Shown: positions 1-9,734, counted from the stretch's first letter. The stretch: 64,000 nt of DNA from Coprococcus eutactus (GCF_025149915.1 NZ_CP102278.1:2463501-2527500), one strand, 5' to 3'. A program made the numbers and translations. Notes: generated by a model from the letters alone, not told the origin.

Positions 1-1159
1 ACTTCTCTGGAGGTTTATCTGCTCAATTCTAATCTGAAGGACTTTACATTTCCTGAGTCTTTCTGGGGAGTACCTGTGACACGGATTGCTGAGGGCGCAT
101 GCAATAACAAGTTTACAGGTTCGGCAATACATGTTTTGAAGCATGCAGCTTCATTTCGGATATTACACTACCAGACAGTCTGCAATATATTGGAGACTAC
201 GCATTCAACGACGCTTTGAGGAATGTAAGTCTGAAGATCCCATCTACTGTAAAGGAGATCGGGAAGCGGGCATTTTACAGGAGCGTAACCCCGGCATATG
301 GTGGATACCTGTCGCTGATCGTTGAACCTGGCAGTTATGCATACGACTACGCAAAAAAGAACGCCTTATCCATGGATCTGGGTGAAACTACTATCCTATA
401 CACAACCTGCATGAATGGTGATCAAGACTGGCGCGTCATCGTCGATAAGGACCCTACATGTACAGAGGACGGACAGAGCCATGAACAATGCTATGATTGT
501 GAGATCATAAAAGAAGGCAGTGATAAAGTCCTGCCTGCAAAAGGACATAACTGGGGATATGAATATATAAGACAGGCTACATGTACCGAAGATGGCTACA
601 AGTCCTACGACTGCATGAATAAGGGCTGCATTGCAACGAAAAAGGATACTCTTCCTGCCACCGGTCACAAGCTGGAGGAATATACCAAGTATGAAGCCAA
701 TTCACACAAGGGAACCAGATACATCTATTGTGTGAATTGTAATTACTCCAGAACAGAAGCTGTGATATATGTGGATTAACAGAAACCCGCAAATATGGGA
801 AAAAGGTCACCGCGACAATGCGTGTCAATGTGACAGCCATCACATTGAACACAGGCCAGAGCTCAAGCAGACTGAAGGTTACAGGTTTTCAGAGAGGGGA
901 CAGTGTCAGGGCATGGACATCTGGCAACAGCAGGATCGTGAAAGTTACTGGAAAACCCAATGGAACCTGCGTTCTGACCGCCGGCAAGGTAACAGGCAAA
1001 ACCACCATTACCATCACTATAAAGAGCGGCATAAAGAAAACAGTCACGATAACTGTCAAAAAGCCTGTTGTCAAAACCAGAAAGATTACTAAGGTTCCAA
1101 CGAAGATCAACCTTAAGCGCGGCAAGATATCTGCCAGATGCAAAGCTACAGTAAAGTAA
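1..1159 (+). pseudogene. Broken LRR_5 (BspA-like) / Ig-like surface protein, 5' end outside window
   Basis: The reading frame enters from the left edge and is interrupted twice. Frame 1 reads a leucine-rich-repeat-like stretch (VPVTRIAEGA) to about 110-125; the repeat then continues in frame 3 (ITLPDSLQYIGDYAF, then STVKEIGKRAF) to a stop at 779. Just before that stop the sense moves to frame 2, which continues without a break into a Big_2-like Ig domain (SGNSRIVKVTG, then GKTTITITIKSG) ending at 1159. The middle holds two Cys-rich repeats of the CTEDG..YDC type. LRR_5 proteins of this sort are usually secreted or surface-bound. The gene is either a decayed pseudogene or carries two indel sequencing errors; the uninterrupted protein logic across both shifts favours a recent event or error. 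The N-terminus, signal peptide and promoter lie outside the window. Confidence 0.7.
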
Positions 1160-1200
1160 ATAAAGTGGACGGGGGATTCTATCCTCCGTCCACTTATGTG
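1160..1200. terminator. Bidirectional terminator between convergent genes
   Basis: An inverted repeat with arms AAGTGGACGG and CCGTCCACTT sits between the end of the surface-protein remnant and the end of the dlt-like operon. It has A/T-rich flanks on both sides and could serve both transcripts. Confidence 0.75.
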
Positions 1201-1208
1201 TTTTATAT

Positions 1209-2228
1209 CTAGTTGTTGGATACCGTCCCCTCGGATTGCTGTGCCTCCAGCGACACAGTCTCTCCGGACATATACTTCACATAATCCAGATAGTCATTAT
1301 TCCAGTCCGCATACTTTTCTGAATGTCTCTTATCCTTAAAAGAATAATTCTCTGAAATATATTTTCCAAGATAGGCGCTTACCTTCTCTGCGCCCTTGCA
1401 GTTGAGATGTCTTCCGCCATCCCTCGTGTCGGTGCTCCAGTCAATAGCATAATCACCCTTGAGCGTATTCATATCGACAAAATCAATATTCTTGGCCTTA
1501 GCATACTTAACCATTGCATTGTGTCTTGCATAATTCCATGACTTCGCCGTCGGAGTCTCCATGAATATGATCTTGATTCCATTCTTCTCACACTTGTCTA
1601 TAAGCTTATCGAGCAGTATCTTTGATACCTCCGGTATGTCCTCAACAGCCTTGGTTTCCACCATCTTGCTCTGGCCTGAAAACGGCTTAACATCCATGCT
1701 CAGATACTGGCCTCTTGATGCCGATCTGTATGTATAATCCTTGCTTCCGAACATGTCCTTCACATCCATGGACTTCCATCTGTTGTGATACTGTGCAAGA
1801 GGCAGATACTTATATGCCAGATTCTTCAGATTGTTCTCCACCTTTTTCAATGTCGTCTTGCCTGTCCACAGCATATTTACATCGAACACCACAAGCTTCG
1901 GTTTCTGACATGAGAGCACCTCGTCCAGTAGGTTTGAGGCACCTGTCACATTCTGAAATCCCTCTGCTGCAACATACGTTGGTATCCCGAATCTGTTCCA
2001 TATATACATTGGCGAACATGCACTGTATGCATTGCTGTCTCCAAGTATCAGCACATCTATCGAATTCTTTGGCTCACCATAAAACCCTCTTGCATTTGAG
2101 TTTGTTATTCCGCTTCCCGGGTCACTGCGCTTCGGGGTAAATGCCACGCCAAGCACCCCCAGGATAACCACAAACACCATTGCAAATGCTATCATCTTTA
2201 TAAGATTATGTCTGCTGTCTTTTTTCAT
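1209..2228 (-). CDS. SGNH/DltD-like acyl-transfer protein, paralogue 2
   Basis: This is a membrane-anchored SGNH-hydrolase-like protein of about 339 residues, last gene of the dlt-like operon. One transmembrane segment lies near residues 10-30; the rest should be extracellular. The SGNH fold is suggested by the GDSNAYSA block (nucleophile Ser) and by a C-terminal DGGRHLN block carrying the Asp/His pair. DltD acts with DltB at the end of teichoic-acid D-alanylation, which is the likely role here. ATG at 2228 is preferred over the GTG at 2237 because AAGGG lies eight bases before it. It is clearly homologous over its full length to the gene just upstream, so this is a tandem duplication that has diverged. 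The actual acceptor polymer cannot be read from sequence. Confidence 0.8.
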   Translation of the reverse strand: MKKDSRHNLIKMIAFAMVFVVILGVLGVAFTPKRSDPGSGITNSNARGFYGEPKNSIDVLILGDSNAYSACSPMYIWNRFGIPTYVAAEGFQNVTGASNLLDEVLSCQKPKLVVFDVNMLWTGKTTLKKVENNLKNLAYKYLPLAQYHNRWKSMDVKDMFGSKDYTYRSASRGQYLSMDVKPFSGQSKMVETKAVEDIPEVSKILLDKLIDKCEKNGIKIIFMETPTAKSWNYARHNAMVKYAKAKNIDFVDMNTLKGDYAIDWSTDTRDGGRHLNCKGAEKVSAYLGKYISENYSFKDKRHSEKYADWNNDYLDYVKYMSGETVSLEAQQSEGTVSNN

Positions 2229-2266
2229 AATCATCACCCTTACTGTTGCCTGTCAGTCAACTGTGA

Positions 2267-3310
2267 TCACTCCCCCTCGCCTGCATTCCCCGGCTCCTGA
2301 ACATCATCACTGTCAACTTCTATATATATTTTCTTCTTCAACATATAGCTTCTATACTCCGCATACTCCTTATTCCAGTTTGCGTACTCTATGTCATTCT
2401 GCTTATTCTCAAATGTATAGTTGGATGTGAGATACTTTCCAAGGTACGCAGTAACTTTTCTGGCACCGTACGAATTCATGTGCATTCCGCCATACCTGGT
2501 ATCCTCACTCCAGTCTATTGCATATTTTCCTGTCAGAGTATTAAAATCAATAAATGTCATATCGTGCTCTTCCGCATAAGCTTCCATAGCAACATGTCTT
2601 GCATATGTCCACGAAGTTGCAGTTGGAGTCTCCATAAGAACCACTTTTATTCCATTTTCTTCACATTTTTTTAAAAGCTTTTCAAAAAAGAATTTCGTTA
2701 TCCATGGGATGTCATCAACCTCATCCGATTCCTGCATCTTATCCTCGCCAACATATGGAAGAACCTTCCTGCTTAAATTCTGTCCGCGGGTACTTGATCT
2801 GTAAGTATAGTTCTTGCCCTTAAATCCATCGCCCAGAGACATATTCTTCCATCTGTTGTGATACTTTATGATCGGCACATACTTATACAGTATATTTGTT
2901 ATGCAGTCTTCTGTCCGCTGTGTATCGGTTTTTCCCGACCACAGCATATTCACATCAAATACCATAACCTTGGGTGACTGACACTCAAGCACCTCATCTA
3001 GTATATTTAGTGCACCCACGATATTTTGGTTTCCCTCTGCTGCTACATATGATGGTATACCATATTTCTTCCATATAAACATAGGTGAATACGCACAGTA
3101 TGCATTGCTGTCACCAAGTACCAAAAGGTCTATGGAATTCTTCCTTTCTCCGTAAAATCCCCTGGCATTTGGATTTGTCATTCCTCCCTGCAGATCGCTT
3201 GTCTTAGGTGTAAATACCTCACACAGCACCGCCAGCATTGTTGCAAACAGTACCACAAATATAATTGACTTTATCAGTTTCTTAATACTCTTGCTATTCA
3301 TCCGGATCAA
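2267..3310 (-). CDS. SGNH/DltD-like acyl-transfer protein, paralogue 1
   Basis: This gene follows the MBOAT gene and encodes a 347-residue protein with one N-terminal membrane segment (about residues 12-30) and an extracellular SGNH-type domain. The nucleophile block is LGDSNAYCAYSP, and the C-terminal Asp/His block reads RYGGMHMNSYGA. It is expected to work with the MBOAT protein to pass D-alanine to a wall polymer. The start is probably the TTG at 3310, because GTGGAG lies seven bases upstream, whereas the in-frame ATG at 3301 is sixteen bases away from it. It is somewhat longer than its downstream paralogue, with an acidic tail. Family assignment is firm; the label DltD is an inference from the operon. 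Confidence 0.8.
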   Translation of the reverse strand: MIRMNSKSIKKLIKSIIFVVLFATMLAVLCEVFTPKTSDLQGGMTNPNARGFYGERKNSIDLLVLGDSNAYCAYSPMFIWKKYGIPSYVAAEGNQNIVGALNILDEVLECQSPKVMVFDVNMLWSGKTDTQRTEDCITNILYKYVPIIKYHNRWKNMSLGDGFKGKNYTYRSSTRGQNLSRKVLPYVGEDKMQESDEVDDIPWITKFFFEKLLKKCEENGIKVVLMETPTATSWTYARHVAMEAYAEEHDMTFIDFNTLTGKYAIDWSEDTRYGGMHMNSYGARKVTAYLGKYLTSNYTFENKQNDIEYANWNKEYAEYRSYMLKKKIYIEVDSDDVQEPGNAGEGE

Positions 3311-3338
3311 TTCTAATCTCCACTAAAATTTTATAAAT

Positions 3339-4928
3339 CTAGAACTGGGCATATATGAATCCTGCCACCTCGTAGCCCTTTCCATATGCGCCAAGTATTA
3401 TCACAGAAAATAGCAGCACATAATATACTGCCCATCTGAGGACTATATTCTTCGATGCAAGCTCCGCTCTTATCTGATGTCCTTTCTCCTTGTAAAGTCC
3501 AACCAGGAACAGTATGAGCGCTCCCGCCATCAGCACTGCGAAATCAGCCATGTCAAGCTTTATTCCAAGCAATGTTCCATTTGTAAGATCTGCAAATGTA
3601 AATCCCTTGAACATTGACACAAACATATGCCCAAATGCTGTCAGATCATCCGCCCTAAACATGAGCATTCCAACATTTACAAACAGGAAAGTTCTAACAA
3701 CCTGAAGCAGCCTGTATATCTTTCCCTGCCTGTCCACATGCATTTTATCATAAAGCTTTTTGAAAAACGGCTCGGTAAGCAGTCCGATAATCATAATCGC
3801 CCAATAATAAAGACCATACATTACATATTTCCAGCTTGCGCCGTGCCATATTCCCGTTCCAAACCAGACGATAAACATCGCAACAGACATAGGGACAAAT
3901 GTCGCGAAGAACGCATTCATATGTTCCCTTGTCTTCTTGCTGAGCTTTACAAACGGCTTCGATAGGGATACAGAATAAAATACATAATCCTTGAACCATG
4001 AGCCCAGCGTCATATGCCATCTTCTCCAAAACTCGCTCACCGTCTTTGATATAAATGGCTGGTTAAAGTTCTCAGAAAGTCCAATTCCAAACATCTGGGC
4101 ACTTCCTCTCACAATATCCATGCATCCGGAAAACTCTGCGTAGAGCTGAAGTGTGTAGAGAAGCATTCCGCATACGACAGGAAGTCCTGTGTAATCACTG
4201 TAATTGTTAAAGATCTGGTTGACGTACATATTTGCACGGTCCGCAATCACTATCTTCTTAAAAAATCCCCACAGTATGAGCTGAAGTCCCATCGTCATGT
4301 TCTCATAACTGAACTTGTGCCCCTCATACATCTGGTCAGCCACCAGGTCAAATCTTGCTATAGGACCCTCAACTATATGAGGGAAAAATGCCAGGAACAG
4401 AGCCACCTTGCCAAAACTGTCCGAGGCTCTGTATTTGCCCCTGTATACATCAACAATGTAGCTTACTGCAGACAGAGTATAAAATGATATTCCTAGAGGC
4501 ATCATCCTCTGATACATGGGATTCTCAATATTTATATGTATAAGTCCCAAAATGTCCGTGAACACCTGTCCAAAGAAAACAGAGTATTTCAAAAATACCA
4601 ATATGCCCACATTCACAAGCACAACACACACACATATACATTTCTTCTGCCATCCTACCAGTGCCTTGTACTCTTTTTTATTCTCCTTCGGAAGTGCCTT
4701 GCGCGCCATATTGTAGCCATCATCTATCTTGTTAATCAGCAGTCCGCCAATGTATATTGTCAGAGAGCCAAACAGGATAAACAAAATGTATTTTCCTGAG
4801 TTGATAAAATAAAACAGATAACTGAATGTAAGCAGCACCTTCCATCTGTGTTTGATCGGCACTATATTGTAGACTATAAAGCAGCCCAGCAATATAAATA
4901 CCAGATATGATATCGACGTATATGACAT
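3339..4928 (-). CDS. dltB: DltB-like MBOAT O-acyltransferase
   Basis: This is a polytopic membrane protein of 529 residues in the MBOAT family, with about a dozen hydrophobic segments. The family's conserved histidine appears in the block GIWHGASWKY, and FWRRWHMTLGSW is also typical. In D-alanylation, DltB takes D-alanine from the carrier protein in the cytoplasm and moves it across the membrane. ATG at 4928 is chosen over the GTG at 4937 because AGGAG is spaced eight bases before the ATG. It lies between the carrier-protein gene and the two SGNH genes on the same strand with short gaps, so one transcript is likely. The related alginate-O-acetylation family (AlgI) is excluded by the dltA and dltC neighbours. 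Confidence 0.9.
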   Translation of the reverse strand: MSYTSISYLVFILLGCFIVYNIVPIKHRWKVLLTFSYLFYFINSGKYILFILFGSLTIYIGGLLINKIDDGYNMARKALPKENKKEYKALVGWQKKCICVCVVLVNVGILVFLKYSVFFGQVFTDILGLIHINIENPMYQRMMPLGISFYTLSAVSYIVDVYRGKYRASDSFGKVALFLAFFPHIVEGPIARFDLVADQMYEGHKFSYENMTMGLQLILWGFFKKIVIADRANMYVNQIFNNYSDYTGLPVVCGMLLYTLQLYAEFSGCMDIVRGSAQMFGIGLSENFNQPFISKTVSEFWRRWHMTLGSWFKDYVFYSVSLSKPFVKLSKKTREHMNAFFATFVPMSVAMFIVWFGTGIWHGASWKYVMYGLYYWAIMIIGLLTEPFFKKLYDKMHVDRQGKIYRLLQVVRTFLFVNVGMLMFRADDLTAFGHMFVSMFKGFTFADLTNGTLLGIKLDMADFAVLMAGALILFLVGLYKEKGHQIRAELASKNIVLRWAVYYVLLFSVIILGAYGKGYEVAGFIYAQF

Positions 4929-4997
4929 ATTTTCCACTCCTCAAGTATTTTTGACGGCAGTCAGTTCCAACCATCTTCCAATATCTGTATCTTGATC

Positions 4998-5225
4998 CTA
5001 CTCATCTTCAAGTCTCTTTATCATATCGTAGATAGTCTGAACCGTCTTGAAGTTCTCAGGTGTGATGTCGACAGGTGTGATATCAACGTCAAATTCATCG
5101 CTGAGCTGGAGTACCAGAGTTACCATCGTGATGGAATCCAGAACACCGTGTCCTATAAGGTCTGTCTCATTCTCATAATCAACACCAGGCTTAACGTCAT
5201 TTAAAATCTTTAATAATTCTTCCAT
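4998..5225 (-). CDS. dltC: D-alanyl carrier protein DltC
   Basis: This 75-residue acidic acyl-carrier protein has the 4'-phosphopantetheine attachment serine in the block GHGVLDSITM (Ser near residue 32). Its length matches the DltC family. It carries D-alanine as a thioester from the DltA ligase to the membrane acyltransferase. GGAGAT before the ATG gives a normal ribosome site. It sits between dltA and dltB in the usual functional set, although the order here is A-C-B rather than the common A-B-C-D. Confidence 0.93.
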   Translation of the reverse strand: MEELLKILNDVKPGVDYENETDLIGHGVLDSITMVTLVLQLSDEFDVDITPVDITPENFKTVQTIYDMIKRLEDE

Positions 5226-5310
5226 AATCTCATATCTCCTTATAATAAAAATTTTCTACATATTATAGTAATACCATCGCAGCAAATAAAGTGGATTATA
5301 TAGATATTCG

Positions 5311-6927
5311 CTATTTACCCTGCGCGTATTCCGCCTTCAGCTTCTTTCTGTCAATCTTGCCATTTGCATTGTGTGGCATGCTCGTGATCCTTATGAATCG
5401 GTTCGGCTCCATGTAGTGCGGAACCCTCGCCTTAAACGCATTTAGCAGTTCAGCATCGTCCTTCTTCTTTCCTTCATATATGAACAGAATCTTGTCCGCC
5501 GCATCATCGTAGATACATGCATAACTCCTGATTCCTTCTATGGCTCCCGCCGCAGCCTCTATCTCTCCAAGCTCTATACGATATCCCATGTGCTTAATCT
5601 GATAATCCTTGCGGCACACATACACAAGCTCGCCATATTTGTTGTACTTCACCAGATCACCAGTCTTGTACACCAATTCTGGATAATTCGGATTGAGCGG
5701 ATTCTGGACAAATGCCTCCTTCGTCTTCTCTGCATTTCCATAATACCCAAGTGCCACAAATGAACCTCTCGCGTAGAGCTCTCCTTCGCAGCTGAAGCCG
5801 GTCTCGGGATCCACCTCCGGTGACACCTCTTTTCCATCTTCGCCAAGGACAAACACATCGCAGTTGTTGCATGCATGCCCCATTGGAAGCGGCTCATCAT
5901 CCGCAAATTCCCTGTTCACGACATAGTATGTGCATATGTCTGTTGTCTCTGTAGGTCCGAACAGATTTGCGTACATAGCATCCGGCAGATTCTCTCTCCA
6001 GTAATTTAAAGGTCTTGTCGGCATGACCTCTCCGGCAAACAGAACCTTCTTGAGCTCCGGCAGTTTTGCATATTGGAACATCTTATAATTTGCAACGATC
6101 TGCAGAGCCGAAGGCACCCAATATATCGTGTTTATCTTATAGGTGTTCAAGAACTCCATCAGTTTCATAGGGAAGGTGAAATATACCTTTGGTATGATAT
6201 ACAGTGTCGCTCCATTTTTCAGTGTGCTGTATAGATCAGATACCGACATGCTGAAATAAAACGGTGTCTGGCTTCCAAACACTGTATTTTCATCTATGCC
6301 AAATGCCTCTGTGTACCAGTCTATGTAAGCAATGATATTTGAGTGTGATACCACAGCGCCCTTTGGAACTCCTGTTGATCCCGATGTGAAAAGCGCATAC
6401 ACCGGATCAGTGTCTATCATCCTGGCTCTTACACCGTCCAGCCCGCTCTGATCCGCGTCAACATCCATCTCATCAAGATCTAACACTTTGATCTCATCAA
6501 TGCAGCAGTTTCGTTCTCCTTCTTTGGAAACAGCCACCGCTTCCTGTGGCTCTGCCATCTTCTTCACTGCATATGCGACGTCCTTCGCAAGCTCCACATG
6601 AAGATCATCCGTCAATATCGCTGCCGGTCTTAAAGCTGCAAGTATGGACTCCGCTCTCTGCTTTGGCATCTCTGCATCGAGCACCACATAAAAGTTACCG
6701 CTGTAGACAACTCCCATGTACGCCGCCACACTCTCTGGTTTCTTGTCCAACAGCACAGCTATAGCTTTATTTCTCACGCCCTTGATCTCCGCCAATATCC
6801 ATGCGCCTATCTTTCTTGAAAAGCTCTCCAGCTGGCTGTATGTCAGGCCACCATTCTCATCCGCAACCGCCAGCTTATCAGGATATCTCGCTGCTGAATT
6901 CTCTATAAATTCAAGTATATTTTTCAA
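5311..6927 (-). CDS. dltA: D-alanine--D-alanyl carrier protein ligase DltA
   Basis: This is an ANL-superfamily adenylating enzyme of 538 residues that activates D-alanine with ATP and loads it onto DltC. The AMP-binding P-loop-like block FTSGSTGVPKG lies near residues 181-191. The ATP/ligand block NLFGPTETT comes later, and the C-terminal catalytic lysine block is NGKIDRKKL near residue 526. The protein starts with a TTG codon preceded by AGGTGAG. It is the first gene of the dlt-like operon, and a promoter is visible about 50 bases upstream. Relatives include amino-acid adenylation domains of peptide synthetases, but the stand-alone size and the dltC and dltB neighbours support DltA. Confidence 0.92.
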   Translation of the reverse strand: MKNILEFIENSAARYPDKLAVADENGGLTYSQLESFSRKIGAWILAEIKGVRNKAIAVLLDKKPESVAAYMGVVYSGNFYVVLDAEMPKQRAESILAALRPAAILTDDLHVELAKDVAYAVKKMAEPQEAVAVSKEGERNCCIDEIKVLDLDEMDVDADQSGLDGVRARMIDTDPVYALFTSGSTGVPKGAVVSHSNIIAYIDWYTEAFGIDENTVFGSQTPFYFSMSVSDLYSTLKNGATLYIIPKVYFTFPMKLMEFLNTYKINTIYWVPSALQIVANYKMFQYAKLPELKKVLFAGEVMPTRPLNYWRENLPDAMYANLFGPTETTDICTYYVVNREFADDEPLPMGHACNNCDVFVLGEDGKEVSPEVDPETGFSCEGELYARGSFVALGYYGNAEKTKEAFVQNPLNPNYPELVYKTGDLVKYNKYGELVYVCRKDYQIKHMGYRIELGEIEAAAGAIEGIRSYACIYDDAADKILFIYEGKKKDDAELLNAFKARVPHYMEPNRFIRITSMPHNANGKIDRKKLKAEYAQGK

Positions 6928-6976
6928 TACAACTCACCTCGTTCAATAACCTTTTTATCTTCTTTAAATCGAATTG

Positions 6977-7006
6977 ATTATATGCCGTGCAACGTGTCAA
7001 ATTCAA
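6977..7006 (-). promoter_or_regulatory. Probable promoter of the dlt-like operon
   Basis: On the minus strand a TTGAAT -35 (7001-7006) and a perfect TATAAT -10 (6977-6982) are separated by 18 bases, about 50 bases before the dltA start codon. Confidence 0.6.
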
Positions 7007-7060
7007 CTTAATATACATTCAACATGCTTAATTATAAGTAAGACTTATTACAATTCGATC

Positions 7061-7124
7061 GGGGGCGGAGGGGACAGGTACCTCCGTCCCCCACATCGCC
7101 GGGGGATCAGGCACCTCCGTCTCC
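7061..7124. repeat. Two REP-like palindromic repeats (family A), in the dltA / kinase intergenic region
   Basis: Two tandem copies of a short GC-rich element lie at 7070-7091 and 7102-7124. Both share the core CAGG(T/C)ACCTCCGTC flanked by runs of G and C. The same element occurs at 18557-18579 and, inverted, at 22147-22168. The core contains GGTACC/GGCACC near its centre and the outer G-run and C-run can pair, so each copy is an imperfect palindrome. The 341-base gap between dltA and the kinase gene otherwise holds only the dlt promoter and the kinase-operon terminator. Confidence 0.75.
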
Positions 7125-7203
7125 ACACCACTGCTGTACATCCGGTGATTATAATAAATTTATTTTTAAGGTTCAATTGGGAGATTCTTTAAGAAAACAT
7201 TAA

Positions 7204-7233
7204 AAAAGGGGCTGGATCACTCCAGCCCCAAGG
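7204..7233 (-). terminator. Terminator of the fructoside operon
   Basis: The hairpin GGGGCTGGA-GTGA-TCCAGCCCC is followed on the minus strand by a run of six T, 30 bases after the kinase stop codon. Confidence 0.9.
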
Positions 7234-7268
7234 TTTAAGGGAAATGTTTTATGTGAAATTTTTAATAC

Positions 7269-8234
7269 CTATTTTAATGTGAGTCTTTCCATTGCCTCAC
7301 TCTCTTCCGGAATCGATCTGAGTCCTCCGCGCTTTTCAACGCACAGGCTCGCCACCGCATTTCCATATCTTGCATACTCTGCAAGCTCATCTATACTGAA
7401 TTCCTCCAGTCTCTTGCCCACTCTGACAAGCTGTGATACAAATGCTCCCCAGAATGAATCTCCAGCCCCCGTCGTATCCACCACATGGCTGGCAAATCCG
7501 GGAACCTTTCGGCTGCCATCCCTGCTGCATATCAGCACGCCCTCACTTCCCAGGGTTACCGCAACAAGTCTGACACCGCTTCCCAGAAGATACTCTGCTG
7601 CCTCTTCCGGATCGGCAAATGGTGTGAGAAGTGACGTCTCCTCATCCGAGAGTTTCATTATATCTACGAACGGAAGAATACTCTTCATCCTCTCCATCGC
7701 ATTTTCTCTGCTGTCCCACAGCGGTGCTCTGTAATTTGGATCATACGATATAACCGCGCCGTATTTTTTTGCCTCCTTCACCGCCTGGAATGTAGTTGTC
7801 CTCGCCGGTTCATCCGTAAGTGACAGCGAACCTATATGGAACACCTTTGTATCCCTGATCAGCTCAGTATCAATCTCCTTGTAACAGAGCATCGTATCCG
7901 CTCCCGGCTTTCTGGCAAATGAAAATTCTCGCTCTCCGTTCTCATCCAGAGTGACAAATGCCAATGTGGTAAATACCGTGTCATCAACTACTATACCTTT
8001 TGTCTCTATCCCCGCCTGTTTTGCGGTCTCGATCAGGAAATTGCCGTGCATGTCATCTCCGACCTTACCTATAAAGGCGGTCTTAAGCCCGGCCTTGCCG
8101 GCTGCTGTTAGCATGTTCACCGGAGCACCGCCGGGATTCTGCTCGAAGAGCTTCATCCCGGAATCAGTGTTTCCGGCAGGTGTAAAGTCTATCAGGAATT
8201 CGCCAAGTGCCACAACATCATATTTCTTTTCCAT
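7269..8234 (-). CDS. PfkB-family carbohydrate kinase, probable fructokinase
   Basis: This is a ribokinase-fold sugar kinase of 321 residues, the usual family length. The N-terminal signature is visible as NPGGAPVNM near residue 30. The C-terminal signature with the catalytic Asp is DTTGAGDSFWGAF near residue 255. It is the last gene of an operon with an Rbs-type ABC importer and a GH32 enzyme, so the likely reaction is ATP-dependent phosphorylation of fructose released by the GH32 enzyme. GGAGGATCC gives a strong ribosome site. Substrate is inferred from context: other PfkB members use ribose, tagatose or nucleosides. Confidence 0.85.
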   Translation of the reverse strand: MEKKYDVVALGEFLIDFTPAGNTDSGMKLFEQNPGGAPVNMLTAAGKAGLKTAFIGKVGDDMHGNFLIETAKQAGIETKGIVVDDTVFTTLAFVTLDENGEREFSFARKPGADTMLCYKEIDTELIRDTKVFHIGSLSLTDEPARTTTFQAVKEAKKYGAVISYDPNYRAPLWDSRENAMERMKSILPFVDIMKLSDEETSLLTPFADPEEAAEYLLGSGVRLVAVTLGSEGVLICSRDGSRKVPGFASHVVDTTGAGDSFWGAFVSQLVRVGKRLEEFSIDELAEYARYGNAVASLCVEKRGGLRSIPEESEAMERLTLK

Positions 8235-8255
8235 GTTGGATCCTCCTTGTGAATT

Positions 8256-9734
8256 TTACTTTCCTGTGATCTCTATGTCATAGAATTCTACTCTGGCATC
8301 CTGTGCCAAAAGTCCTGTCTCAAACTCAGGCTTTGCATAGATCCTGTATGTGAACGCAACCTGTTCTCCGACAAATACCTCCACCATATCGTGGTCAACT
8401 ATGATCTTTACATCTATCTCGCTGCCCTCTGTTATGTCAAATGTCTTCTCGCACACTCTGACTCCATCAGGACCCGGCTCAGTTGCCGGAGGTACAGACT
8501 GGCAGGACTGAACCCAGAATGGATCAACTCCCATAGGAAGATTTACCAGTGACACTCTCTGCATAGCCACATCGAACTCAAGGAGCAGGCATCCGCTTGC
8601 CTCTTTATCTGACTTGAGTAATATTCCAAAATGGTCATACACCTCTCTAGGCATGATCTTGCACTTCAGCATATAGCTCTCCTCGCTGTGTCCAAGGAAA
8701 CCGTATGTACATGTGCTGACTGAATCCATCTCAACCAGTCTGTCTCCGTGAAGCTCTGCATTTCCAAGGACCGGAATGTAATCCCAATCTACATGTTTCT
8801 CAAATACATGCTCATATTCCTTTGGAAGCTTTACATCAAGTCCACCATCCTCAGTGGCAACAACCTCATGTGGCACACAGAAGGTTCCGCCCCAGTACCA
8901 TTCGCCTCTGTCACTTCTGTCTGCTCTGTCGTGAGCCCAACCGAAGTAGAAACGTCTGCCGTCATCATCCTGCATGGACTTGGCTGCGTAGAATCTTCTT
9001 CCGCCTATGCCGTCCTTCTTTGGCTTTCTCCAAGGTCCAAATGGAGACTTTGCTACTCTGTATATTGTGTTTACATATTCTGAGAATCGTGAGTATGAGA
9101 GATACCAGTTATCTCCCATCTTGTACATCTCAGGGCACTCAGGACAGTTTGTGTGTCCCGGTGAATATATCGGTCCGTAATATTCCCAGTTGACAAGATC
9201 CTTTGATCTGTAGAGAACTATACAGCCCCTTCTGGTTATCGGCATATCCAGTCTTCTAGCTGAAATGAGGATCCAGTAGCATTTGTCCTCCTCATTATAG
9301 AAGACATATGGATCTCTCCAGTCAAGTTTCTCGTAAAGCTCTATCATAGGTGTGATGACCGGATTGGCAGCATCCTTCACCCATGTGATTCCATCCTCAC
9401 TTGTTGCATGACATATGGTCTGCTGATACTCTGCAGTGAGGCAGTAGCCTGTATAGAATGCATGGTATCTGCCCTCGCCGTATATAACTGAGCCTGTCCA
9501 CACTCCTGATGCATCCGGCTCGTCGCCCTCACCCGGATAGAGTGCTGTAGGAAGCTCCTCCCAGTGTACCAGATCCTCTGATACACTGTGGCTCCATGTG
9601 GTTCTAAGTCTTGCCGGGTACACTGTTGTTCCCGGAGGGGAAGTCAGTGAGAATATATGATATTTGCCCTCGTGGTAGAAAGGTATTGCATCTCCCGTGG
9701 AATCCGCGAAGGACATCTTTCTAAAAATCTCCAT
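8256..9734 (-). CDS. Divergent GH32 glycoside hydrolase, intracellular
   Basis: This 492-residue enzyme has the GH32 layout: a five-bladed propeller followed by a C-terminal beta-sandwich. The transition-state Asp is in WRDPYVF near residue 140, and the acid/base Glu is in the ECPEM block near residue 198. The usual N-terminal nucleophile motif NDPNG is absent; the equivalent position reads STGDAIPFYHEGKYH, with Asp15 as the probable nucleophile. No signal peptide is present, so it acts on imported sugar. It lies between the ABC permease and the PfkB kinase. The expected role is hydrolysis of a short fructoside (sucrose, a fructan disaccharide or a similar compound), but the unusual nucleophile motif means the substrate may differ from classical invertases. 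Confidence 0.83.
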   Translation of the reverse strand: MEIFRKMSFADSTGDAIPFYHEGKYHIFSLTSPPGTTVYPARLRTTWSHSVSEDLVHWEELPTALYPGEGDEPDASGVWTGSVIYGEGRYHAFYTGYCLTAEYQQTICHATSEDGITWVKDAANPVITPMIELYEKLDWRDPYVFYNEEDKCYWILISARRLDMPITRRGCIVLYRSKDLVNWEYYGPIYSPGHTNCPECPEMYKMGDNWYLSYSRFSEYVNTIYRVAKSPFGPWRKPKKDGIGGRRFYAAKSMQDDDGRRFYFGWAHDRADRSDRGEWYWGGTFCVPHEVVATEDGGLDVKLPKEYEHVFEKHVDWDYIPVLGNAELHGDRLVEMDSVSTCTYGFLGHSEESYMLKCKIMPREVYDHFGILLKSDKEASGCLLLEFDVAMQRVSLVNLPMGVDPFWVQSCQSVPPATEPGPDGVRVCEKTFDITEGSEIDVKIIVDHDMVEVFVGEQVAFTYRIYAKPEFETGLLAQDARVEFYDIEITGK

